From BOG-1155 sp050012495 (GTDB lineage Bacteria > Desulfobacterota > Syntrophorhabdia > Syntrophorhabdales > WCHB1-27): a DNA stretch of 64,000 nt. Location: the NCBI GenBank assembly GCA_050012495.1, contig JBEKHB010000004.1:1-64000 (forward strand). The letters run 5' to 3'. A model generated the notes under the pieces. The model had not been told where the DNA came from and ran no database searches. It worked only from the letters and a program-made list of their open reading frames with translations. This document shows positions 25,341 to 34,628 of the stretch, in pieces. Each line of letters begins with the position of its first letter. The first letter of the stretch is position 1. The position numbers and the translations under genes are program-made.

Positions 25341-27488
25341 CTAAAACCGATATATGGCCCGTACGTAATATACGTTCGCCTTGTACGACCCGTCCGTGTA
25401 GGCGCCGCTGAGATAGGAGTGGCCCGGCGCCACGTACTGATAGCCGTTGAGCTGGCCGTCGTTCAGCCTGAACTGGCTGTAGAGGAAGCCTAAGGCGAAG
25501 CCGAGACTTTTGTTATAGTCATACGTTAAACGGGCAGAGATATTCTGCCTGGTGTAGTCGTCCCACTGTGGGATGTTTATATTGCCGTTGTTGATGCCCA
25601 AGGCCGTATTGGAGGCAGTGAAGCTCTGGGACGTGAAGTTTGCGGTGCCGTTGTTCAGCTCAAAGTCGTACTGGACGATGAGGGCGAGCTTGTCCTTGAT
25701 TATGGGGAAGCTTGTCCCTGCGCCGTAAGCATAGTTGTTGTTGTGCTGGTTGCAATACCAGTTGAAGGCTGAGGTGGTGGGGGCCGCGCTTGGGTTCCCG
25801 CCGCCCTCCCTCTCAGTCTGCTCGTTAAGGGAGACGTCATAGTCGAAGAAGGCGAAGAACTTCATGCCTTTCCAGACATAGTTGCCGTCAACGATAAACT
25901 CGTTCTCCTGCGCCTTTGTCAAGCCGAGGACGGTGTCGCTGTAGTCGTCGAGCTTGTATGCGTACTCGAGAGAGACGTTGAGGGCCTCGGTGGGTGAGAT
26001 GTCCGCGGTCAGTTTGAACATATCCTGGTCCAGTTTCCCTATGTCGAAGCGGCTGACGTTGTTCGGGAGGACATTGGCGGTTCCCGGCTGGAGTTCGGTG
26101 TCGGTACCCCTGTAGAGTTTCTGGTACTTAAGGCGCGTGCCGAGCCAGTCGAAAGGATTATAGACCATCTGCGCTGTAAACGTGTTGTCCGCCGTACGGG
26201 GGACGTTATCGATACCGAGGGCTGACGACGGAGACGTGAGGTAGTCCACTCCTCCCTCGCGCCTCGTGTCGGTAAAGTCATACCCTATGATGCCCTTGAG
26301 GTTTTTCAAGAAGCGGTACGTTGCCTCTGCGCCCACGCTCGTTTTGTCGTAGCTGAAGAGGGCGTTCGTCACCGGGGAGTTCGTGGCCGATACGGGAAGC
26401 GAGGGGTTCGTGAAGGTCACGGAGTCCGAATTGTCCCTCCTGTCGAGGTATTTGAAGTAAAACTTCGTGGTCAGATCCTTCATCGGACTCGAGGTGAGAT
26501 TCGCCCCCAGATTCCAGTATGTCACGTCACCATTAAAGGTTGGCTGGCTCAGACGCAGCGTGGTGACGGTGGGGGACGCCGCTGTGCCGGTCTCGATCGT
26601 ATTGAGGAGCGTCGTCCGGGACGTGTTGTTCTGAAAGCCGGCGTTCAAGGCAAACACAGAGGAGAGGGGGAGTTTCGCGGTGCCGGTGAAATTGAGGCTC
26701 CACGACCTGTTGTCAGGAGGGCCGACGAGGGTGCCATATGCCTGCGTCGCACCCGTGGTGAAGGGGTCCTGAAAGCGGGTAAACTCCGCCTGGTTGCTGT
26801 ACTCGCTGAAGCCCCCGCCGAGGGCAGCATAGAATTGCTTGTTCTTCCAACCCAAAAGCACGTTCGCGTTGGTCGTGTGGTCGTCAACAGGGAGCGGCAG
26901 TTCCACGGTTTTCCCGAAACTGTACGCGTCATGGCCGGACCAGGGCATGTCCCCTTCCCGCTGCAGCCGATTCGACGTCACATTGAAGAAGAAGGGCGAT
27001 ATGGCGGTCACATCCAAGGAGCCGCCTACGTCCTTCCTCCGGATCCCATAATCGAAGGACGTGCTCGGCCACAGGGCGGAGTTTTGCGGGGTAGCCAAGG
27101 CTTTGCCGGGCAGGGTGAGATTTTGGGAGCCGGGGTTGGTGTAGATGGTCCGGTCCTCGAAGGAATAGTTGTGGGGAAATTCCGTGTAGTAGAGGGAGTA
27201 CTTGAAGCTGCCCCACTTGCCGCCTTTAAGCTTCAGGTACATGTCGTCCCCACCGAGGTAGGCCGCATCTGCGTCGAAATGGTACTTACCCGTGTCGTAG
27301 CTCACGTTGCCGCCCCCGGCCATACCGGGGGCTATGGCGTTGTATTCGTTGAATTTCGCGCTCTGGTGGTCGAGGTTGAGGGCGTCGCCGCCGAGGAAGA
27401 TACCGCCGGAGAAGAGATTATCCGCCGCATAAGAATACGAGGCAAAAAACAAGCCGAATAAGCATGCGAGTAAGAGCCGGCTTTTCAT
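25341..27488 (-). CDS. MtrB/PioB-family outer-membrane beta-barrel protein
   Basis: A 715-residue outer-membrane porin. MKSRLLLACLFGLFFASYSYAA is a signal peptide in outline. The body alternates short beta strands through 26-28 likely strands and ends with a terminal Phe in VRAIYRF, the sorting signal for the outer-membrane machinery. Repeated motifs such as WNLGANLTSSPMKDLTTKFYFKYLDRRDNSD are typical of decaheme-associated porins. Family role: hold a decaheme cytochrome in the outer membrane so that electrons cross it. Cognate decaheme cytochrome is encoded 10 bases upstream. The ATG at 27488 has a GGGGGATGAT ribosome binding site. The N-terminal CXXC of Shewanella MtrB is absent. Confidence 0.85.
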   Translation of the reverse strand: MKSRLLLACLFGLFFASYSYAADNLFSGGIFLGGDALNLDHQSAKFNEYNAIAPGMAGGGNVSYDTGKYHFDADAAYLGGDDMYLKLKGGKWGSFKYSLYYTEFPHNYSFEDRTIYTNPGSQNLTLPGKALATPQNSALWPSTSFDYGIRRKDVGGSLDVTAISPFFFNVTSNRLQREGDMPWSGHDAYSFGKTVELPLPVDDHTTNANVLLGWKNKQFYAALGGGFSEYSNQAEFTRFQDPFTTGATQAYGTLVGPPDNRSWSLNFTGTAKLPLSSVFALNAGFQNNTSRTTLLNTIETGTAASPTVTTLRLSQPTFNGDVTYWNLGANLTSSPMKDLTTKFYFKYLDRRDNSDSVTFTNPSLPVSATNSPVTNALFSYDKTSVGAEATYRFLKNLKGIIGYDFTDTRREGGVDYLTSPSSALGIDNVPRTADNTFTAQMVYNPFDWLGTRLKYQKLYRGTDTELQPGTANVLPNNVSRFDIGKLDQDMFKLTADISPTEALNVSLEYAYKLDDYSDTVLGLTKAQENEFIVDGNYVWKGMKFFAFFDYDVSLNEQTEREGGGNPSAAPTTSAFNWYCNQHNNNYAYGAGTSFPIIKDKLALIVQYDFELNNGTANFTSQSFTASNTALGINNGNINIPQWDDYTRQNISARLTYDYNKSLGFALGFLYSQFRLNDGQLNGYQYVAPGHSYLSGAYTDGSYKANVYYVRAIYRF

Positions 27489-27498
27489 ATCATCCCCC

Positions 27499-28461
27499 TT
27501 ACCTGAAGAAGTATGCGCCGGAGTTGAATCCGTTCGCGGGATTCGCAGAGCCATTGCTCCCGTGTATGTTGACGTGGCAGTTCAGGCACGCGCGACTGAC
27601 GGACTGGATGGCCGGGGCTTTTCCGGTGAAAAGCGTCTCCCTGCTGTACCTATTGCCCACGTGGCCCGAGGAGTCGTGGCAATTCTGGCAGAGGTTGGGC
27701 ACCTTCTCCACCAGAAGCCACTCGTGGACGCTGCCGTGGGGCGTGTGACACGTGGCGCAGTTCTCGTCAACCGGGGGATGCTCAAACATATAAGGACCCC
27801 TCTTCTCCGCGTGGCATGTATAACAGAGCTGGTTGACGCTCGGGGCCTTGATCATCGAGGGATTCATAGAACCATGCGGCTGGTGGCAGTTGGAGCAGGT
27901 GATCCTGCCTTCCACCAGGGGATGGTGGGCCCTCCTGTTGAACCGGGCCTTGATGTCGAGGTGGCACTTGCCGCATACCTGGTATTCCCATGTGGGAGAA
28001 TACGCGAGACCGGCCAGGGTGGTGCCGTAGCCCGCAGGGGCCTTCGGAGGCCCGTGCACGGCATGGCAATCGCTGCACGCTACATCCATTTTCTTGTGCG
28101 TGCCCGAATCCCACATGGCGAGCACCGTGCTGTTTTCGTGGCAACTGAGGCATACGCCCGATTTCCGCTCGGCCGTAACCTTCTTGTCGAAGGTAATCAA
28201 CCCGCCCACACCCTTTCCGCCACCCTGCTCCGCGTGGGCGGCGCCGGGGCCATGGCAGGACTCGCACCCCTCACTGTTGATCGGGGCGCCGGGCACCGCC
28301 TTCTTCCAATGTGGGCTCTTCGCCAGGAGCCGGACCTGCTTTTCATGACATCCTATACAGACATCGGAACCCACATAGCTGTTCTGGTCCGCAGCACGGC
28401 TGATGCCGGGAAAGGCAAGCAAGAACATCACGAGCGGCAGTAAACTCAATTCTCTTCTCAT
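27499..28461 (-). CDS. Decaheme c-type cytochrome, DmsE/MtrA family
   Basis: A 320-residue periplasmic multihaem cytochrome. MRRELSLLPLVMFLLAFPG is the signal peptide, and ten CXXCH haem motifs follow (CIGCH, CESCH, CLSCH, CSDCH, CGKCH, CSNCH, CYTCH, CATCH, CQNCH, CLNCH). Ten haems and length match DmsE/MtrA/PioA. It most likely sits in the MtrB-type barrel encoded next and relays electrons across the outer membrane. The frame runs upstream to 28764, but the ATG at 28461 begins the signal peptide. No extracellular MtrC-like cytochrome is in the window. Confidence 0.93.
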   Translation of the reverse strand: MRRELSLLPLVMFLLAFPGISRAADQNSYVGSDVCIGCHEKQVRLLAKSPHWKKAVPGAPINSEGCESCHGPGAAHAEQGGGKGVGGLITFDKKVTAERKSGVCLSCHENSTVLAMWDSGTHKKMDVACSDCHAVHGPPKAPAGYGTTLAGLAYSPTWEYQVCGKCHLDIKARFNRRAHHPLVEGRITCSNCHQPHGSMNPSMIKAPSVNQLCYTCHAEKRGPYMFEHPPVDENCATCHTPHGSVHEWLLVEKVPNLCQNCHDSSGHVGNRYSRETLFTGKAPAIQSVSRACLNCHVNIHGSNGSANPANGFNSGAYFFR

Positions 28462-28711
28462 GCGACCTCCTCCGATGGGCGTTTCAGTTCGCCCGCCTGT
28501 CCTGCCCGTTTCCGTCCCAGGAGCTTGAGGGTAAAGCCCCTTCAAGCTTTTCGGGTTCGCTGTTTCCTTCCAAGCCTTGCCGCTTCTACCCCGGCTCCCG
28601 CCGGCTCGTCGTGCACATGGAAAATGGCATCGGCAGCAACGGATGCAGCTTTTTACCCCAATGCCCCAAAATGGACCCTCATTTTTACTGTAGGAATCGG
28701 GCAGATTATTG

Positions 28712-29920
28712 TCAACCGACGAGAAAACTTCTTTTAACGTTTTTTTGACAAATGTTGCCGTCAACGGGCGGGCGGAAAAGCTCTATAACCGTCACTTCGG
28801 GAGGTGCGAGAACACGGATGGGAGGCCCCCACGTGCCCGAGCCCCGGCTGACGTAGAGCGCCGAACCCGGCCGGAGGTGGTAGAGACCTGCTATAAAGGG
28901 ATAGAAAAGACGGGTAATAAGCCTGAAAGGAAATATCTGGCCGGCATGGACGTGCCCCGAAAGCTGGAGATCAAAAAGACCTGCGCTCTCCGCATCCACC
29001 ACGGGCCTGTGCTTGAGGAACAGGGTAAATTTTCCCTTTGAAGCGGAGGAGAGAACGGCCTTTTCCCCCGTGATTGACGAGCCGTAGCCCGGTCCTGACG
29101 GGTCGTCAACGCCCACGATATTGATCACGTCTCCGACGGTGACCGCCTCCCCGCGGAGTACACGAAAGCCGGCCCTATTCGTAAAGGCGAGGGCCTGGCC
29201 GAGACCGGCGTAGAATTCGTGATTGCCGGTGATCGCAAACTTGCCATACCTCGGTGTGACCGCTTGCAGCAGCTCGACAGTCTCTTTCTGGTCGTCCATG
29301 CTGCCGTCGACGAGGTCGCCCGTGGAGACGAGTATGTCCGGATGCGCTTCTCTCACCAGGTGCATAATCCTTTTTAGCCTGTTCCCGCTGACCGTCAGTC
29401 CAAGGTGCACATCAGAGATCTGGACGATTCTTAAGGGGCCGGCATGGACGGGGATCTTTGACGTGGCAATTTCAATGGTCTCGACTCGTACCGCCCCGGC
29501 CTCAAACCAGCCATAGAAGCCGATAGCAGCAGCACTTGCGAGGGAGAGCAGGAAGCATGATCGTGGGGAAAGCGTGAGCCACGAGAGCCTTCTTCCCGTA
29601 GCCAAACCTGCCAGGTGAACCGAGAGGCGGTAGACGTCGGTTACGAGCAAGGTGCAGAAGAGGAGAAAGAGCAAGGCCAGCCAGGTATAGCCCACATAGG
29701 CCGTGACGCGGGCGAGGAGTCCGAAACCGGCATTCTCCAAAAGGTGTATCGCTATGGGTGTGGTTATCATGACGGCCAGAAAGAGGGCGAGAGGAATGGC
29801 AACAGCCGGGCCAAAACCCAGGGCCGTTTTTGCCCTCATGAACAGGTAGAAATGAAGCAGACTGTAGATAAAGAAAAAAACGGTGAGGAAAAAACCCATG
29901 ATACATAGTATGGGCCGCAA
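28712..29920 (-). CDS. Membrane-anchored metallophosphoesterase
   Basis: A 402-residue inner-membrane protein. Four or five hydrophobic helices occupy residues 1-145. A calcineurin-like phosphoesterase domain follows with the metal motifs RIVQISDVHLGLT, ILVSTGDLVDG, FAITGNHEFYAG, and LQLSGHVHAGQIFPF. Members of this YkuE/YaeI-like group cleave phospho-lipids or nucleotides at the membrane; the substrate here is unknown. The gene is upstream of the cytochrome on the same strand, 250 bases away, so it is probably separately transcribed. Confidence 0.88.
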   Translation of the reverse strand: MRPILCIMGFFLTVFFFIYSLLHFYLFMRAKTALGFGPAVAIPLALFLAVMITTPIAIHLLENAGFGLLARVTAYVGYTWLALLFLLFCTLLVTDVYRLSVHLAGLATGRRLSWLTLSPRSCFLLSLASAAAIGFYGWFEAGAVRVETIEIATSKIPVHAGPLRIVQISDVHLGLTVSGNRLKRIMHLVREAHPDILVSTGDLVDGSMDDQKETVELLQAVTPRYGKFAITGNHEFYAGLGQALAFTNRAGFRVLRGEAVTVGDVINIVGVDDPSGPGYGSSITGEKAVLSSASKGKFTLFLKHRPVVDAESAGLFDLQLSGHVHAGQIFPFRLITRLFYPFIAGLYHLRPGSALYVSRGSGTWGPPIRVLAPPEVTVIELFRPPVDGNICQKNVKRSFLVG

Positions 29921-30049
29921 TATACCTCATTGCCAGGAAGTTGATCGCTTCTCCCCGTATTTATGCTGCCAATATAGCTCCACAACGCATTTTTTCATTG
30001 TGAAGGCGCTGCAATAGTCTTATACTTAGCGACAAACGTGGGAAAAACG

Positions 30050-30460
30050 ATGGCGACACCTGTGAAAATCATAGTCGGGGACGTACTAGTCGAAGCAGAA
30101 TTCTTTGATACGGTCTGCGCAAAGGAGGTCGTTGACGTGCTTCCCGTGGAGACGCGCCCGCATGTGTGGGGAGATGAATTCTACTTCGAGATTCCCGTTA
30201 CGTGCCCCCTCGACGAAACAGCCACATCCCGCCTGACAGTCGGTGATATCGGTTATTGGCCGCCCGGTTCCGCACTCGCCCTTTTTTTCGGTCCGACACC
30301 TTTAAGCCGGGGACCCGAGCCCGTGCCCGCGAGTGAGGTAAATCTGATCGGTCGCATCAAAAGTGACCCTGCAGCACTGAGAAGAGCAAAAGGCGCGGCG
30401 CGCATCAGGATTGAAAGCGCTGCTCGCTGCAAAGAGGAGATCGTCTCGAGCTGTACATAA
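30050..30460 (+). CDS. Cyclophilin-like family protein
   Basis: A 136-residue protein of the small cyclophilin-like family of unknown function (TM1367 type, DUF369). The middle segment WGDEFYFEIPV followed by VGDIGYWPPGSALALFFGPTPLSRG is the family hallmark. These proteins have a cyclophilin fold without established isomerase activity. A GTG at 30038 is an alternative start; ATG at 30050 leaves a normal N-terminus. The next gene downstream, 96 bases away, is the Lys/Ala-rich desulforedoxin-like protein. Confidence 0.85.
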   Translation: MATPVKIIVGDVLVEAEFFDTVCAKEVVDVLPVETRPHVWGDEFYFEIPVTCPLDETATSRLTVGDIGYWPPGSALALFFGPTPLSRGPEPVPASEVNLIGRIKSDPAALRRAKGAARIRIESAARCKEEIVSSCT

Positions 30461-30556
30461 GGAAACCGTGACGCCCTCGCGCGTACGGACCAAGACATAG
30501 GGTTAGGCGAACCGAGCAGGACAAAAAAAGGAGACGGGGAGGGGGGTGATAAGAAA

Positions 30557-30910
30557 ATGGCAAAGATGGCACCGAAGGCAAAAGCAGCGCCGGCAAGCGT
30601 CACAAAGACCAAGGCTGAAAAACCGGTAGCGTCAAAGGGCACAAAGGAAGCGCCAAAGCCTGCAAAGAAGGCAACCCCTAACGCAGCAGCGAAACCGGCG
30701 GCCGGGACGGCTGCAGCAGCAGCCAGGCCCGCCGCAAAAACGGCAAAAGCACCGTCTAAGACCGCCAAGGCAAAAACGGCGAAAGCAGGCAGAGGGGAGA
30801 AGCTTTACTGTGAAGTTTGCGGGCTTGTTGTTTCAGTCGATGAAACATGTGGCTGCGTAGAGATATGTGATATCGTCTGCTGCGGCCAGAACATGCAGCC
30901 TAAGAAGTAG
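30557..30910 (+). CDS. Lys/Ala-rich protein with C-terminal desulforedoxin-like domain
   Basis: A 117-residue protein with two parts. Residues 1-78 are histone H1-like, made almost wholly of Lys, Ala, Pro and Thr. The last 38 residues contain a desulforedoxin-like metal domain: CEVCG, then a CGC, and CCGQNM near the end, as in the N-terminus of desulfoferrodoxin. The four cysteines of CXXC and CC probably bind one Fe. The fusion could tether a redox or metal site to nucleic acid, which is inference. A strong GGAGGGGGGTGAT site precedes the ATG. See the two other Lys-rich small proteins. Confidence 0.75.
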   Translation: MAKMAPKAKAAPASVTKTKAEKPVASKGTKEAPKPAKKATPNAAAKPAAGTAAAAARPAAKTAKAPSKTAKAKTAKAGRGEKLYCEVCGLVVSVDETCGCVEICDIVCCGQNMQPKK

Positions 30911-31085
30911 GTTTTCGGAATCGGTTCGCCTAATTCTCTTTTTTTGTTTCCTGCACCTTTTCGAATCGCGCGGGTTCGGCTCGCGGGTGAGGAATAACGG
31001 CTGAGGAGGTTCCCATTGCAACGAAGGTGCCGTACCGGCGGAAAACGGGTAGCGGGAGCGCGTGCGGTTCATCGGTGAAGTGTGC

Positions 31086-31631
31086 ATGAGCGATAATCAG
31101 CTCATTACGAGGGAAGAGAGCCTTCTTGTGATCATCGATATGCAGGAAAAGCTCGTGCCCGCAATGGCTGAAGCTGAGAGGCTCACTGCAAATATGAAGC
31201 GTCTCCTCGCCCTCGCGGCGGTTATGGGGCTTCCCGTGATCGTCACGGAACAGGAAAAACTGGGTCTGACGGTGAGAGAGATCAGCGAGAAAGTCACCTT
31301 TCCGGAGCCCATCTCAAAGAGCACCTTCAACTGCTTCCTGTCGGAGGCGTTTGCCGCGCGCGTCGAAGAGACGGCGAGAAATACGCTGATCATCGCCGGC
31401 ATCGAGGCACATATCTGCGTGGCCCAGACCGCCCTCTCCGGCCATCCCCGCTTCCGGATCCACGTCGTCAGTGACGCGGTAGGTTCCCGCTCACCTGATA
31501 ACGTCTCCGTGGCCCTTGACAGAATGCGGGCAGCAGGCATCACCGTCACCTCCACAGAGATGGTGATCTACGAGTTGCTCCGGAAGGCGGGTACCGCAGA
31601 ATTTAAAGCCATGCTTCCCCTTATCAAGTGA
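31086..31631 (+). CDS. Isochorismatase-family cysteine hydrolase
   Basis: A 181-residue cytoplasmic hydrolase. The triad is visible: Asp in VIIDMQEKLVP, Lys in FPEPISKSTFNCF and Cys in GIEAHICVAQTAL. Such enzymes act on amides or isochorismate-like ethers; the substrate is not predictable. The frame starts at 31062 but the ATG at 31086 (MSDNQLITREES) fits better. It is convergent with the PP2C phosphatase gene, with inverted repeat arms around the intergenic stretch. Confidence 0.9.
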   Translation: MSDNQLITREESLLVIIDMQEKLVPAMAEAERLTANMKRLLALAAVMGLPVIVTEQEKLGLTVREISEKVTFPEPISKSTFNCFLSEAFAARVEETARNTLIIAGIEAHICVAQTALSGHPRFRIHVVSDAVGSRSPDNVSVALDRMRAAGITVTSTEMVIYELLRKAGTAEFKAMLPLIK

Positions 31632-31757
31632 TACCGAGCCGCCTTCTTCGCCCCATCTTTGTTGGCTCCTCATCGCTCTCCTTGACGTACAACGGCGTAC
31701 GCCTGCGTCGGCTCTTCGTCGCCGCCTCGATGTGCCTTTGAACGCAACTCGGTATCA
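31629..31757. repeat. Long inverted repeat between convergent genes
   Basis: The ten bases at 31629-31638 (TGATACCGAG) are inverted exactly at 31748-31757, enclosing a GC-rich stretch that itself holds CGTAC/GTACG arms. It spans the gap between the isochorismatase-like and PP2C genes. It may act as a bidirectional terminator or be an immobile repeat remnant; no T-tract is present. Confidence 0.45.
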
Positions 31758-31765
31758 TCCGTTCG

Positions 31766-32596
31766 TCACGTTGGGGAAAGGGCCCGGTCGAGCACCCGCG
31801 AGACGTAAAGGCGATCCCGCCCGCACCGTGCCGTATAAGCCTTCAGGTCAAGGACGATCACGGTAATGTTGTCCATGCTTCCCTGCTCCATGGCCCTGGC
31901 TTGGAGCAGCCTTGCCGCCTCGCTCGGTCCCGCCGCGTCCCGGGCGATTGCCACCGCTTCTTCTGAAGTCAGCACATCCCAAAGCCCGTCACAGGCAATG
32001 ATCGCTATGTCGTTTTCCCTGCCGAGAACCCCTTCCGCTATCCTGGGCTCGGCCGTGACAAAAGGCTTGAGGAGGGCATCCCCGAGGGAGCGACTCATGG
32101 AGAGTAATCCCTGCACGCGCGGCACATCATAGGATACGACTCTGCCGCCCAGGGCCTCGATCCTGGCCCTTTCATCGGGAAGATCGGGCTTGTGATCGAC
32201 GGTGAGGCTGATTGCCTCCGGTCCATCCCCGATCACGATCCGGACGTCGCCGGCATTTGCCGCAAGGAACCTGTTTTCCCAGAGATAGAGCGTACCTACC
32301 GCAGTCCCGCTTGTAGTCTGCTGAGCGACAATATACCGGTCTATGGCGAGATACGCGTCCCGTAAGTCCTCCGGGGTAAATCCTCTCCCGCCTGTCCTCT
32401 CGCAGGCCACGCCTTCTCCGTGGAGAAAGCAGGGGGTGAGCATTTCGGCGGCAATCCTTGCGGCGAGCGAGCCGCCGTGCCCGTCGCAGACCTCGGCGCT
32501 GAAAACCCCGCGTCCCTCGTCGTCCCTCACTGAATGGGCATCCTCCATTTCTTTGCGAAGGCCGATGGTCTCTGCTATGCCATAGGAGATATTCAT
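31766..32596 (-). CDS. PP2C-type protein serine/threonine phosphatase
   Basis: A 276-residue metal-dependent phosphatase. All main motifs are visible in order: KEMEDAHSV, FSAEVCDGHGG, SGTAVGTLYL, ANAGDVRIVI, SLTVDHKPDLP, LSMSRSLGDALL, IIACDGLWDVLT and GSMDNITVIVL. The Asp residues bind two metal ions. The product removes phosphate from Ser/Thr of an unknown cytoplasmic target; no kinase gene adjoins. AAAGGGGAA precedes the ATG. Intact and full length. Confidence 0.95.
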   Translation of the reverse strand: MNISYGIAETIGLRKEMEDAHSVRDDEGRGVFSAEVCDGHGGSLAARIAAEMLTPCFLHGEGVACERTGGRGFTPEDLRDAYLAIDRYIVAQQTTSGTAVGTLYLWENRFLAANAGDVRIVIGDGPEAISLTVDHKPDLPDERARIEALGGRVVSYDVPRVQGLLSMSRSLGDALLKPFVTAEPRIAEGVLGRENDIAIIACDGLWDVLTSEEAVAIARDAAGPSEAARLLQARAMEQGSMDNITVIVLDLKAYTARCGRDRLYVSRVLDRALSPT

Positions 32597-33231
32597 TTCC
32601 CCTTTCCCTCGCTTCCGCGTGAACGTGTTTTGCTTCCCGACATAATTATACTCCCTGAATGGGAAAAAGCCAGCGCCCTACTCCATTCGCTGTCCGTTCT
32701 ACGCTCCGCCATATCCAACGCTTGCGACCCACGCCCCTTCGGGGTGCAGGCGCCCCGGCGTCCGTTTCTGCCGCTTTCTCGAACTCCCCATCAGCGTGCC
32801 GTCTTCCGCCTTCGCGCATCACCTCGGCCTTCGGCCGTGTCCCAGGTTCCCCTGGCCTATCCCCTCCTCAAGAGAGGCAGAACTGGGTGTATTCCTCCTC
32901 GGCAGGGGTGGGTTTGTGCACGGACCTCCGCATCCCTTTTAGGATTCCCTTCTCTCGCAAGCCCTCCGGAAGGTGCAGCCGCGTTTGTAACCTTTTGACA
33001 GATACCGGCGACTTATCCTCTGATGGGCTTGAGCGGTACCGAAGGTCTGTACGGCCAAGTAAAAAAAGGAAGGATGAAGCTCGTGGAAACGAGGGAATAG
33101 GCGCCATCCTTTCTCATGCCACTTTTGATGCAGCCCGGTCTAACCGGCCGCCTATGTGTCTAAAGCCCGTGTGCGACGGAGCTGCATCGGTTGGGGCCGA
33201 ACCGGCCGTGCTTTAAACGGGAGTGGATTTT
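32597..33231. other. Intergenic with structured leader of the efflux operon
   Basis: About 635 bases with no convincing gene; long plus-strand frames are Pro/Arg/Ser-rich and look like noise. The last part (33067-33188) holds two strong structures. One is a ten-base-pair stem 33067-33076/33105-33114 with an inner CTCGT-GGAA-ACGAG hairpin. The other is an eight-base-pair stem GATGCAGC/GCTGCATC (33127-33134/33181-33188) enclosing CCGG-TCTAA-CCGG. TTGACA at 32996 is a possible -35. No known riboswitch class was recognised. Confidence 0.45.
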
Positions 33232-34611
33232 ATGCGACGAACAGGTGTAGTCGCGATCGTAGTCCTTGCCGGACTGGCGGCAGGCGCCGGGGTCTGGTCA
33301 TTCTGGTCCAGGGGGAACAAGGCCCCCGCATTCCGCTCGACGCCTGTGAAACGGGGAGACCTGGTCGCCACGATCACCGCCACAGGCGTAATAGAGCCGG
33401 TAGCGGTGGTCCAGATAGGCGCGCAGGTTGCGGGCATCATCATCTCCTTCGGCAAGGACAAGCACGGCGACGAAATTCGCTGGGGCTCCGAGGTGGATAA
33501 AGACACGGTCCTGGCAAAAATTGACGACTCCCTCTACGTGGCTGCCGTGAAGACCGCGGAAGGCCAGCTCAAACAGGCCGAGGCGGCTGTGGTCGCGAAC
33601 AAGGCCAATGTGCTCCAGCAGAAGGCAAACCTCCTTTTAGCCACGCAGAACTGGGAAAGGGCCCAGAAGCTCGGCCCCAGCGACGCCCTCGCCCAGAGCG
33701 CCTACGACCAGTACAGGGACACTTACGAGGTAGCCAAGGCGAACCTCGCCTCGGCGGAGGCGACGGTGGAGGAGGCGATTGCCACGGTGGCGCAAGATAA
33801 GGCGGCTCTCGTGACGGCGCAGTTAAACCTCAACTACTGTACGATCAGATCCCCCGTGAAGGGCGTCATCATCGACAGGCGGGTGAATATCGGACAGACG
33901 GTCGTTTCCTCGGTCTCCGCCCCGAGCCTCTTCCTCATCGCGAACGACGTGAGGCGCATCCAGGCGTGGATCAACGTCTACGAGACGGACGTGGGGAACA
34001 TTACCAAGGGCCAGCCCGTGACGTTCGCCGTCGACGCCTTTCCCGGCCGTGTGTTCCACGGCGTGGTTGGTCAGGTCCGACTTAACGCGACCATGACGCA
34101 GAACGTCGTTACCTATACCATAGCGGTCGATATCGACAACTCGGACGGGAAGCTCCTCCCTTACCTCACGGCCAACGCGCAATTCGAGATAGGCCGCCGG
34201 AAGGGCGTGCTCCTCGTGCCGAACGCGGCGCTCAACTGGTCACCGCGGCCCGGCGAGATCGCGCGTGACGCCGAGGGCGCGGACGGGCTTTCCCGCCGTG
34301 GCCGCGGCCCCGAGGGAGGCGAGAAGCGCACGGTCGTCTGGATCGAGGAAGGCAGGTTCGTCCGGCCTATTCCCGTCACGGCGGGGCTCACAGACGGTGC
34401 ATTTACCGAAGTGGAGGGCAGGGGCCTGACCGAAGGCCTCCGCGCCGTTGCCGGCGAAGGTGTGCGGGAGGCCGACGCGGGTCAGACCGCCGAGCGCAAT
34501 CCCTTCGCGCCTCAAATGCCCTTCCGCGGCAACCGTCCGGCTCAGGGCCAGGGCGGTCAGGGCCGGGAAAGCCAGGCGCGGCCGGCCGCGTCCGCCGGGG
34601 CAGGACGATAG
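33232..34611 (+). CDS. MacA-like periplasmic adaptor (HlyD family)
   Basis: A 459-residue membrane-fusion protein. A single N-terminal helix anchors it (VVAIVVLAGLAAGAGVWSF). A lipoyl half-motif GVIEPVAVVQIGAQVAGII follows, then a long coiled-coil hairpin (about 95-190, rich in Ala and Gln), the second lipoyl half IRSPVKGVIIDRR, and a beta barrel. It bridges inner-membrane ABC transporter and outer-membrane factor in MacAB-TolC-type efflux. The tail from about residue 385 is Pro/Gly/Gln-rich and unusual. ATG at 33232 is preferred over GTG at 33223. This is the only unbroken gene of the operon. Confidence 0.9.
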   Translation: MRRTGVVAIVVLAGLAAGAGVWSFWSRGNKAPAFRSTPVKRGDLVATITATGVIEPVAVVQIGAQVAGIIISFGKDKHGDEIRWGSEVDKDTVLAKIDDSLYVAAVKTAEGQLKQAEAAVVANKANVLQQKANLLLATQNWERAQKLGPSDALAQSAYDQYRDTYEVAKANLASAEATVEEAIATVAQDKAALVTAQLNLNYCTIRSPVKGVIIDRRVNIGQTVVSSVSAPSLFLIANDVRRIQAWINVYETDVGNITKGQPVTFAVDAFPGRVFHGVVGQVRLNATMTQNVVTYTIAVDIDNSDGKLLPYLTANAQFEIGRRKGVLLVPNAALNWSPRPGEIARDAEGADGLSRRGRGPEGGEKRTVVWIEEGRFVRPIPVTAGLTDGAFTEVEGRGLTEGLRAVAGEGVREADAGQTAERNPFAPQMPFRGNRPAQGQGGQGRESQARPAASAGAGR

Positions 34612-34628
34612 AAGGGAAGGGGGACGGA

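Noticed and set aside
32659..33216. 185-codon plus-strand frame
   Set aside because: Ser/Pro/Arg-rich throughout, overlaps structured repeats, no domain pattern; looks like noise in GC-rich intergenic DNA.
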